The position numbers were made by a program, and so were the translations under genes. Below, one piece after another: positions 43,895-50,469 of a DNA stretch of 56,585 nucleotides. The notes beneath the pieces are model-generated. The model searched no databases. It had not been told where the DNA came from and was given only the letters and a program-made list of their open reading frames with translations. The stretch comes from an uncultured Mycoplasmatota bacterium (GTDB lineage Bacteria; Bacillota_I; Bacilli_A; Mycoplasmatales; Mycoplasmoidaceae): contig CATEWF010000002.1 in the NCBI GenBank assembly GCA_949527715.1, positions 1-56,585 of the forward strand. Reading direction: 5' to 3'. Numbering within the stretch: position 1 is the stretch's first letter; each line of letters starts with the position of its first letter.

Positions 43895-45058
43895 TTATAT
43901 TGGTAAATTTTTCTTTTCTTTATCTATTAAATATAAAAATTCGTTAAAAAAATTACTAAATCTTGTTTCATCCTTTAATAAATCAACATCGTTGTTTAGT
44001 AATATTTTATATAAATTCTCCAACGTCCTATCATCAGGACATATTGGTGAATACATTATTGATTCTATCATATCAATCGCTTCCTTTGTCATTAAAGGAT
44101 TTCTTAAATCAATAATTTTTTCGTTTATTTTATAAATGTTTTTTCCTTGTACACCATCAGTAACACAATTAACAATATTTTCAGCCCATTTAAGGGGCTT
44201 TTTCTTCTGTTTAAGACGTTCTTCATTAATTGCCTTAGATTTATCTATAACTTCATTTAAAGTTACTTTACGGTCTTTAATTTCGCTAAAATATGTTAAT
44301 AATGTTTTCTCACCAAAACCTTTAATACCTTTAATATTATCAGACGCATCACCGCAAAGCACTTTTTTTAAAACCACATTTTCATGTGAGTAACCAATGA
44401 CGTTTCTGTGATTCTTTGATGTTAAAAAATCTTTCATTGATTGTACATACACGATTACATCACTTGAAATTAATTGTGTTAAATCTCTATCATTTGATGC
44501 GATTACAATTTTTTCATTGGGTTTTTTATGTGCTACATAATAACCAATAAAATCGTCTGCTTCTATTTTATCACATAAACATTGTCTAACAAATAATTCT
44601 TCTAAACAATCAATAATAATATCTCTTTGCCAATAAAATATATCTTTCTGTTTCTTTTTTTGGGCTAATTTTATAGGGTCTTCTTTTTTAAAGAAGAACT
44701 TTTTCATATTATTAATTTTTGAATTAACTTCTTTCATATAATCAGAAAGTCCTTCTTCTTCAAAATTCTTATCTCGATTACGTTTATAATCAACATTCAA
44801 ATCATGACGTAACTGACCAGAATTTTCTCCATCCCAAAAAACATAAACATATCTAAAATTTCCTTTTTTTAATAATAGTTTTAATTGTAAAAAGAATTGA
44901 AAAATACCACCTATTTGTTTACCACTACTTGATAATGTTTTATCTGCCAAAGATGATAATTCCAATATGTTAGAGCCATCAACTAATAAAGTATTAAATG
45001 TTTTTTGTGTTAATTCAGGATTTTTTTTCTGTATTGTTTTTGGTATCGGTTGACTCAT
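43895..45058 (-). CDS. rnh: RNase H/5'-3' exonuclease (T4 rnh-like, FLAP family)
   Basis: The 387-residue product has the FLAP/PIN nuclease pattern: TLLVDGSNI (D27), YVFWDGENSGQLRHDLNVDY with K/R-rich follow-up (KRNRDKNF), the acidic cluster KIEADDFIGYYV, SNDRDLTQLI and the helix-hairpin-helix GDASDNIKGIKGFGEKT. In T4 this enzyme removes RNA primers and 5' flaps at Okazaki fragments. A basic insert (NNMKKFFFKKEDPIKLAQ) lies in the flexible arch region. It overlaps the upstream small gene by 44 bases. It is somewhat longer than T4 RNase H (305 aa). Confidence 0.93.
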   Translation of the reverse strand: MSQPIPKTIQKKNPELTQKTFNTLLVDGSNILELSSLADKTLSSSGKQIGGIFQFFLQLKLLLKKGNFRYVYVFWDGENSGQLRHDLNVDYKRNRDKNFEEEGLSDYMKEVNSKINNMKKFFFKKEDPIKLAQKKKQKDIFYWQRDIIIDCLEELFVRQCLCDKIEADDFIGYYVAHKKPNEKIVIASNDRDLTQLISSDVIVYVQSMKDFLTSKNHRNVIGYSHENVVLKKVLCGDASDNIKGIKGFGEKTLLTYFSEIKDRKVTLNEVIDKSKAINEERLKQKKKPLKWAENIVNCVTDGVQGKNIYKINEKIIDLRNPLMTKEAIDMIESIMYSPICPDDRTLENLYKILLNNDVDLLKDETRFSNFFNEFLYLIDKEKKNLPI

Positions 45059-45353
45059 AATTTTTTCCGTCTAATGTTTTTGTACTTATACAAGTATCAC
45101 ATTTGTCTTTTAAAAAAATGAGAAACTGTCCATCTGATAATACATAAACATCTTTCGTATTATCATACAATGATACATTTTCAGCATTTTTAAATTCATT
45201 AATATCTTTAAAAATTCTTACTTTTTGATAAGCATTTCCCTTTGATAAAGTTGCATCAATACCAGACATTTTAACAAATGTATCAAACGGTATTTTTGAA
45301 CATTTATCTTCATTTAAATTGTATTCGGCTTCTTTAATTAAATTAACTTTCAT
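45015..45353 (-). CDS. Unknown 112-aa protein upstream of RNase H
   Basis: I start at ATG 45353 (MKVNLIKEAEYNLNEDKCSK). An in-frame ATG at 45431 would add 26 hydrophobic/basic residues (SSMVILVFIKFNFLRFKIIK) unlike the rest, so the shorter form is more likely. The product is small, mixed-charge, with three Cys near the end (KDKCDTCISTKT). It overlaps the start of RNase H by 44 bases, in a different frame, and lies in the same transcript as RNase H from the 45526-45557 promoter. A modulator of RNase H is possible, from position only. Confidence 0.6.
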   Translation of the reverse strand: MKVNLIKEAEYNLNEDKCSKIPFDTFVKMSGIDATLSKGNAYQKVRIFKDINEFKNAENVSLYDNTKDVYVLSDGQFLIFLKDKCDTCISTKTLDGKNYESTDTKNNTEKKS

Positions 45354-45431
45354 AACACTCGTTTTTATTATTTTGAACCTTAAAAAATTAAACTTAATAA
45401 AAACTAAAATAACCATCGAGGATTTTACCAT

Positions 45432-45525
45432 AGCAACATAGAAAATGCCTTTAACTGTTTTATTTTCGTGAGCAGGTCATCTCACGCTTAATGACTATTC
45501 TATATAGTTTTCAACTAAGTTATTT
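45432..45525 (-). promoter_or_regulatory. Structured 5' leader (hairpin) of the small-gene/RNase H transcript
   Basis: Between the promoter at 45526-45557 and the first possible start, the transcript has a leader of 90-170 nt. It is less AT-rich than its surroundings and contains a perfect 6-bp stem (CGTGAG 45467-45472, CTCACG 45481-45486) with an 8-base loop, followed on the - strand by an A-rich tail. No open frame or tRNA fold was recognised. It may be a regulatory leader or a small RNA. Confidence 0.4.
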
Positions 45526-45557
45526 CAAATATACGTTTTATCAAAAGAAAAACCAAA
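45526..45557 (-). promoter_or_regulatory. Bacteroides-type promoter for the small-gene/RNase H unit
   Basis: On the - strand, TTTG (45557-45554), 20 bases, TATATTTG (45533-45526), an exact match. It sits directly after the uvsX terminator. Confidence 0.8.
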
Positions 45558-45562
45558 TAAAA

Positions 45563-45593
45563 AAGGACAAAAATTATAAAAACTTTTGTCCTT
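45563..45593 (-). terminator. Intrinsic terminator for uvsX
   Basis: A perfect 10-bp stem (AAGGACAAAA 45563-45572, complement 45584-45593) with an 11-base loop, followed on the - strand by TTTTATTTGG. It starts seven bases after the uvsX stop. Confidence 0.85.
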
Positions 45594-45599
45594 AAAAAT

Positions 45600-46811
45600 T
45601 TATTCAATAACTGTTTCCTCTTCCTCCTCAATAAACTCAATATCTTCAACGGTTACTTCATCACTACCATTATCGGTTAATCGTTTATTTAATTCTTTCA
45701 AAATAGATGAAACGTGTTCTTTCTTATATTTATCCAAATCATTAATTGATATGAAACCTAAATCACAAGCAATTAATTTTCCTTCATAACATACATTATG
45801 CGGTGCATCAAGGTGATTCTTCTGTACCTTAATTTTTGTTTCAATACCATAACTATAATTAACACCTTTTGAAGTCGCTGTTAATCGTTTTGTTCCAGAA
45901 GTTAATTGTCCACCCATAATAATCTCAAGACGTGTGCTATAACGCATAGATTTACCACATTTAGGTGTCATTATCGCAGGTCCCATTGGGTTTGTCATTG
46001 GGTCAAGCCAAACTTTATTAACATACAAGAAAGTATTATTATACTTAGAAGTTAATTTTTTAGACGAAGGTATTCTATCATTAACAATTAAGTTAAATGC
46101 CGCACTAACAGCAGCAGCACTCCACATAGGGTTTCCTATTTTACCTGCATTAAATTCTTTAAAAGAACCAATACTACCGATACTATCCCATACGAACAAA
46201 AATCCTTGTTCAATCTCGCCATTATCTTGTGCATCAAGCAACTCGTTTATACATGCTGCAACATCTTCGATTACGGCAGTCTTACGTTTTGTTTTTGTTT
46301 TTGTACCTTTTGCATAATCCATATCACCAAAACGTTCACACAAAATTCTATTGTTATAATAGATAAAATCACCATCCCATTGTACAATTTGATTTTCTGT
46401 ATGAACAGTAAATTCACCAGTTTCTGGGTCTACTTCCTCTACTTCAACATCACCATAAATAGGTTCTGCTTTAAATCCCATATTCATCGCATATTGAAAT
46501 GAGAATGAGTTCTCTGTATCAATAATAACAGGTATCAAACCTTGTCGCTGTGCTGAAGATATTGCATGATTAATAAGTGTTGATTTACCTACATTCGAAT
46601 GACCTAAAACTGAAATCACGGTATTTTCTGGTAAACCAGGAAGTCCTGTACACTCACAATATGCCTTTGGCATTAAAATCCACGATTGTGGCTTACTTGC
46701 ATTACTTACAGTTACATCATTGCTATCTACTTTATTTAGACCAGCCTTTTCTTTCCAAGAACCTAAACCTTTTTTTTGTATTCCTGCACCTTTTTTTATT
46801 GCTTGTTTCAT
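45600..46811 (-). CDS. uvsX: UvsX/RecA-like recombinase
   Basis: The 403-residue product shows Walker A GHSNVGKST (residues 70-78) and Walker B-like LFVWDSIGSI (about 202-211), a RecA/UvsX core, and an acidic tail (EDIEFIEEEEETVIE). It pairs homologous DNA in recombination-dependent replication, acting with gp32, gp46/47 and the RuvC-like nuclease in the same window. The N-terminal about 40 residues are basic (KKGAGIQKKGLGSWKEKAG), also typical for UvsX. It is coupled closely to the thymidine kinase (two-base gap). Length fits T4 UvsX (391). Confidence 0.95.
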   Translation of the reverse strand: MKQAIKKGAGIQKKGLGSWKEKAGLNKVDSNDVTVSNASKPQSWILMPKAYCECTGLPGLPENTVISVLGHSNVGKSTLINHAISSAQRQGLIPVIIDTENSFSFQYAMNMGFKAEPIYGDVEVEEVDPETGEFTVHTENQIVQWDGDFIYYNNRILCERFGDMDYAKGTKTKTKRKTAVIEDVAACINELLDAQDNGEIEQGFLFVWDSIGSIGSFKEFNAGKIGNPMWSAAAVSAAFNLIVNDRIPSSKKLTSKYNNTFLYVNKVWLDPMTNPMGPAIMTPKCGKSMRYSTRLEIIMGGQLTSGTKRLTATSKGVNYSYGIETKIKVQKNHLDAPHNVCYEGKLIACDLGFISINDLDKYKKEHVSSILKELNKRLTDNGSDEVTVEDIEFIEEEEETVIE

Positions 46812-46812
46812 A

Positions 46813-47424
46813 TTACTTCAACTTTAATTTATTTTTTACTGCTTCTTTATAACACTTTCTACATAATGGTATGTATTCATCATTACCACCAATTAATATT
46901 TGTTCTCCATCTGTTATTATTTCACCGTATCTATCAACTCTTGCATTAATAATTGCTTTTCTACCACAAGAACAAGAAATTTTTATTTCTTCAATATCAT
47001 CTGATAATTCCATTAAACGTTTAGAGCCTTCAAATAACTTTGTGCTAAAATCAGTTCTAAGTCCATAACACATAACATTAATATCTAAATAATCTACCAC
47101 ATCAGATAATTCGTCAATCTGTTTTTTAGTCAAAAATTGACTTTCATCAACCAAAATCCATTTAGGTGGATTTATCATTTGCATATCAGACTTAACTACA
47201 CACTCCTTAATAATATCGAATACATTATCATCTTCTTCGATTGCAATGCATTCACGTTTAATCCCTACTCTTGATGCTATTATATCAACCCCATCTCTAT
47301 TATCAATATAGGGTTTCATACAGATAAATGGTATTCCTCTTTCTTCGAATGAATGGGCTTTCATTAATAATAATGAAGATTTACTTGCATTCATCGGAGA
47401 TTGAATAAAATATAACTTTGCCAT
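46813..47424 (-). CDS. tdk: Thymidine kinase (T4 Tk/TK1-type)
   Basis: The 203-residue product has the TK1-type P-loop region near residues 9-17 (SPMNASKSS), the DESQF motif (ILVDESQFL, about 90-98), and a C-terminal zinc site of two CxC/CxxC pairs (CSCGRKA and CRKCYKE). It phosphorylates thymidine to dTMP for phage DNA synthesis. The P-loop carries Ser where the canonical Gly precedes Lys (T4: AAMNAGKSA), a substitution worth noting. It lies between gp32 and uvsX, within the replication cluster. Confidence 0.93.
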   Translation of the reverse strand: MAKLYFIQSPMNASKSSLLLMKAHSFEERGIPFICMKPYIDNRDGVDIIASRVGIKRECIAIEEDDNVFDIIKECVVKSDMQMINPPKWILVDESQFLTKKQIDELSDVVDYLDINVMCYGLRTDFSTKLFEGSKRLMELSDDIEEIKISCSCGRKAIINARVDRYGEIITDGEQILIGGNDEYIPLCRKCYKEAVKNKLKLK

Positions 47425-47452
47425 AAAATAATTTTAAATTTTTATTTTAAAA

Positions 47453-47479
47453 TTCGACCCCCCACAATTAGGGGTCGAA
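47453..47479 (-). terminator. Intrinsic terminator for gp32
   Basis: A perfect 9-bp stem (TTCGACCCC 47453-47461, complement 47471-47479) with a 9-base loop, followed on the - strand by TTTTAAAATAAAAATTT. Among the strongest GC stems of the window. It starts ten bases after the gp32 stop. Confidence 0.85.
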
Positions 47480-47488
47480 AATTTTTAC

Positions 47489-48508
47489 TTAAAAAGGTAA
47501 TTCATCTTCTTCATCAGAAGAATTTACTGCCGTATTTACAACAGTTACAACCTCATTAGGAGTTGTTGTTGTAACGACCTGTTGTTCCAATATATTTTGG
47601 CTTTCTTGTTTTATAGTATCAAGGCTATTTTCTTTTTTACCTTTTTCTTGTCCTACCCAATTTCCGCTTTCATCTTTAGATGGTATTTTATCATCTGCAA
47701 TGATACTTAGATATTCAGGCGATTTTACGGCATATACATCATACCATTTTTTACTATCTGTAACCCATTTTCTTACCTGTTCTGGATCATTAGATAAAGG
47801 TTTTTCTTTTGTTTCAGCATCAACATTAATTGACGGTGGAAGTTCATTACCTTCTTTATCGTACTGTCTTTTTATTGTTAAAACAATATCAAGACCATTG
47901 TTTAAATCAAAAATATTATAATCATCTTTCCCTTCATTTTCAAGATGTTCGGCTCGTCTATTTTCAAATAAAGTCATTAACTTATCTAAAATACCATCAC
48001 CTTTATAATTTTTATTAAACTTCCAAAACTTCGGACCATCAGCCTCATTATTTCTATCAATTACTCGTATAATATACGTTGTCTTTGTTTGAAGCATCTT
48101 TGCCCTATCATACAATGTTTGTGCTTCTGCAATTTTACCCTCATTTTTTAGTGCCTTTGCTGTTTTAAATAATTCAAACATTTTTGAACATAAAGGACAA
48201 GGTTTTGACTTATCATAAGTTGGCAATGAAGTATTGTTTATACAAACAAAATTCTTAAAACCGCTTTCAGAAATCTTACTATCAACCTTTAACGAGTGAG
48301 TTTTAATCTCAACAAATAAACCGTGTTCAGTTTCACTTACGGGTAAAATTCGTATTTTTACTTTCTTGTTATCAATTCCTTTTTGTAATCTTGTATTTAA
48401 ATAATTCTTTTCATCAAAATTTGAATTGTTATTCTTTACTACTACATCATTCTTTGTACTTGCAATTTGTTTTTCTACCGCATCAATTGTTACATTAAAA
48501 TCATTCAT
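47489..48508 (-). CDS. ssDNA-binding protein, T4 gp32-like
   Basis: I place the start at ATG 48508 (339 aa). The frame is open to an ATG at 48631, but a perfect promoter (48576-48606) lies inside that extension and its N-terminal part would be an odd hydrophobic stretch, so the shorter start is favoured; it is preceded by the purine-rich GAAGAAAAAGAA. The protein has a gp32-type core with a zinc-binding patch (His in KTHSLKV and Cys in FVCINN, then CPLC) and an acidic C-terminal tail ending SSDEEDELPF. This tail resembles both the gp32 acidic end and the DDDIPF tip of bacterial SSB, used to recruit partners. It coats ssDNA for UvsX and the helicase. Confidence 0.9.
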   Translation of the reverse strand: MNDFNVTIDAVEKQIASTKNDVVVKNNNSNFDEKNYLNTRLQKGIDNKKVKIRILPVSETEHGLFVEIKTHSLKVDSKISESGFKNFVCINNTSLPTYDKSKPCPLCSKMFELFKTAKALKNEGKIAEAQTLYDRAKMLQTKTTYIIRVIDRNNEADGPKFWKFNKNYKGDGILDKLMTLFENRRAEHLENEGKDDYNIFDLNNGLDIVLTIKRQYDKEGNELPPSINVDAETKEKPLSNDPEQVRKWVTDSKKWYDVYAVKSPEYLSIIADDKIPSKDESGNWVGQEKGKKENSLDTIKQESQNILEQQVVTTTTPNEVVTVVNTAVNSSDEEDELPF

Positions 48509-48575
48509 TTCTTTTTCTTCACTTTTTAAAATCTTTATTCTTAATAAATTAAATCTAAAATTATATAATATAATA

Positions 48576-48606
48576 CAAATATACCATTTATCTAATATAA
48601 AACAAA
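48576..48606 (-). promoter_or_regulatory. Bacteroides-type promoter for gp32
   Basis: On the - strand, TTTG (48606-48603), 19 bases, TATATTTG (48583-48576), an exact consensus match. A leader of about 65 bases would follow before the ATG at 48508. Confidence 0.85.
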
Positions 48607-48608
48607 AT

Positions 48609-48647
48609 AAGTAGGAAAGATTTTTTAACATATAATCATTCCTACTT
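48609..48647 (-). terminator. Hairpin terminator after the 258-aa gene
   Basis: A perfect 9-bp stem (AAGTAGGAA 48609-48617, complement 48639-48647) with a 21-base loop, followed on the - strand by ATTTTGTTTTATATT. It begins 20 bases after the stop at 48667 and abuts the gp32 promoter. Confidence 0.75.
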
Positions 48648-48666
48648 ACAATATATATCTTTATTT

Positions 48667-49443
48667 TTAAAAATCCACAAAATCATTTAAACCAAACGAT
48701 TTAGATATACTATTCATATTAATATTTTTCGTATCATCTCTTGTAATGTCAAATTTCTTTTGTTCATCACTTGTAGATACATCATTATCATACATCACAT
48801 TATAATGTGGATTTGTTTCTTTTTTAGCCTCCCAATAATCTTTCGGTGTTTCTGAATATGGATAAGATGCTTGTGACCTAATATTTAATTTTTCTTGTTC
48901 AGAAGGATTTCGTTTCTCAAATTCATTCCGTAAATCATCTATCTTTTTATCACTTGCTTCCAATGCTGTTTCAAATTTACCTAATAAGGATAACATTCTT
49001 GTTAATTTATCATCAACACCATCTATTTTTACCTCGGTAGTTTCTTGTGATTGAGTTAGGTCATCGACATCAATTACCGTATCACCTTCTTGTTCTTCAG
49101 TAGTATCATTTTCAACACCTTCTCCACCAAAATCTGTTTCCATATCACTATTTTCATCAGGCATTTCCATGTTATTTGCTAATTGTTCATCACTATCCTG
49201 ATTATTTGGCATATCATTACCATTTTGTTCTTGTGAAACATTGTTATTTGGTACATTATTATCTCCTTGTGGAATATTTGGTGGCATTTGTTGATTATCA
49301 GCGTTAGAATCCATCATACCCTGTTCATCTTCTTCACCATCTTCTGAAATAATTGGAGATGTAATGAATGTATATTCATTTATTTGTTGAAAACGTTTTA
49401 AAGCACCTTGAAGTCCGTATTGTTCCAACAATTTTTTATCCAT
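48667..49443 (-). CDS. Unknown 258-aa acidic, Asn/Gln/Pro-rich protein
   Basis: Residues 1-30 form a short helix (KKLLEQYGLQGALKRFQQIN). Residues 35-125 are disordered and rich in Asp, Glu, Asn, Gln and Pro (for example QQMPPNIPQGDNNVPNNNV). A helix at about 140-175 (DDKLTRMLSLLGKFETALEA) could oligomerise, and the C-terminus ends in a distinct tag (SKSFGLNDFVDF). Such acidic, low-complexity proteins often act as scaffolds or core proteins in T4-like heads, but no prohead gene flanks it here. The assignment is open. Confidence 0.65.
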   Translation of the reverse strand: MDKKLLEQYGLQGALKRFQQINEYTFITSPIISEDGEEDEQGMMDSNADNQQMPPNIPQGDNNVPNNNVSQEQNGNDMPNNQDSDEQLANNMEMPDENSDMETDFGGEGVENDTTEEQEGDTVIDVDDLTQSQETTEVKIDGVDDKLTRMLSLLGKFETALEASDKKIDDLRNEFEKRNPSEQEKLNIRSQASYPYSETPKDYWEAKKETNPHYNVMYDNDVSTSDEQKKFDITRDDTKNINMNSISKSFGLNDFVDF

Positions 49444-49449
49444 ATAAAT

Positions 49450-49731
49450 TTAATCGTTTAAAAGCATTTTATTATCCTCAGTAATAAGAATTGCACTTTC
49501 TTCCGTTCTTTCATAAAGTCCTTTATCTTTCTTTTCGACCTTAACTTTACGTTTAGACATTTTTGATGCGTCTAATACGTCATTTATTTTATCGGTTTTT
49601 TCACTCATAATCTTATTATCTATAATTTCTTCATTATTTATTTCTCTCTTTTCAACTTTATGTGGAATATTACTATTACAAGTTGGTCTTACATACTTTC
49701 TTATAATCTTTTTACCAATAAATCTTTGCAT
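49450..49731 (-). CDS. Unknown 93-aa protein with conserved C-terminal phrase
   Basis: Basic N-terminus (GKKIIRKYVRPTCN), acidic middle, and a C-terminal phrase KKDKGLYERTEESAILITED ending NKMLLND. A 'DKGL.ERTE...l.tEDN..LL' ending recurs in small proteins of T4-like phages as I remember them, typically of unknown, possibly structural role. It is six bases upstream of the acidic 258-aa gene and shares its transcript. The 17-base AT motif lies just upstream of its start. Confidence 0.6.
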   Translation of the reverse strand: MQRFIGKKIIRKYVRPTCNSNIPHKVEKREINNEEIIDNKIMSEKTDKINDVLDASKMSKRKVKVEKKDKGLYERTEESAILITEDNKMLLND

Positions 49732-49747
49732 AATATCATCTATTTCA

Positions 49748-49764
49748 TATTATATATAAATATA
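49748..49764 (-). promoter_or_regulatory. 17-base AT motif upstream of the 93-aa gene
   Basis: TATATTTATATATAATA on the - strand, 17 bases before the start. The identical 17 bases lie before the 61-aa gene (5089-5105). A candidate phage-specific promoter element; chance in AT-rich DNA is not excluded. Confidence 0.35.
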
Positions 49765-49773
49765 AATAGTTTA

Positions 49774-50385
49774 TTATTCAAAATATTCATATAATGCTAA
49801 TAAGTTATGTACGTCAGTTTGTATGTTTTTTTTAACGACAGTAGGAATGATATTGAAATCAATTATTTCTTTATTTGACGAAATACTAAATATCTTTTCA
49901 CATAAACTTTTAGTATCAACACCACAAAATCTGCAAGTAGATAATGATAACCCTAATACAACATTATTTTCTTTATCATAAATGAATAAAAACTTATTAA
50001 AATCATTATAAATGACTTTTTTATTATCGGACAATATAAAATCCCACAACTTTTTTTTATCATTTTTATCCATTGTAATGATGTCACACAATTGATATTT
50101 AACTTTTTCTATTATTTTCTTAATTATTATATCATTAAAATTTTTTATATCATTGTCGTAATCAACACGTTTTTCAGTTTTTAAAAATGTCCACCATATA
50201 TTCTGTTCAGGATAACTTTTCTTAAGAATATCAAAATCTCTAATAAACTTCTTTGCGTTTTCATAACCAATAATAAAAGTAGGAAGAGAGATATCTATCT
50301 CTTCCATACTTTTACATTTATTATAATTAAAATCGAAATCAATCTTATTTGATTTAGTTATTATATTGGCAATAATCTTCTTCAT
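49774..50385 (-). CDS. Unknown 203-aa protein with CRFCG motif
   Basis: The product is alpha/beta with no membrane segment. A Cys pair in STCRFCGVDTKSLCEKIF (about residues 150-167) might bind zinc. Other parts are hydrophobic strands (FNKFLFIYDKENNVVLGLSL) and a C-terminal helical tail. It has its own perfect promoter upstream, so it is likely expressed early, and lies between the giant tail-hub gene and two small acidic genes. No family recognised. Confidence 0.65.
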   Translation of the reverse strand: MKKIIANIITKSNKIDFDFNYNKCKSMEEIDISLPTFIIGYENAKKFIRDFDILKKSYPEQNIWWTFLKTEKRVDYDNDIKNFNDIIIKKIIEKVKYQLCDIITMDKNDKKKLWDFILSDNKKVIYNDFNKFLFIYDKENNVVLGLSLSTCRFCGVDTKSLCEKIFSISSNKEIIDFNIIPTVVKKNIQTDVHNLLALYEYFE

Positions 50386-50430
50386 TTTAATGTTTTTTTT
50401 TTTAAATCAAACATTCATATTTATCGTTTT

Positions 50431-50462
50431 CAAATATACTATTTCTATTTTACACTAACAAA
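50431..50462 (-). promoter_or_regulatory. Bacteroides-type promoter for the 203-aa gene
   Basis: On the - strand, TTTG (50462-50459), 20 bases, TATATTTG (50438-50431), an exact match, 45 bases before the start at 50385. Confidence 0.8.
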
Positions 50463-50469
50463 TTATACT

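Noticed and set aside
45432-45599. tRNA gene in the noncoding region after uvsX
   Set aside because: The hairpin does not extend to a cloverleaf and no acceptor/TPsiC arms or CCA end could be traced.
48509-48631. Longer start for the gp32-like gene at 48631
   Set aside because: The extension would contain an exact host-type promoter (48576-48606) and an atypical hydrophobic stretch; the ATG at 48508 has a purine-rich upstream and fits gp32.
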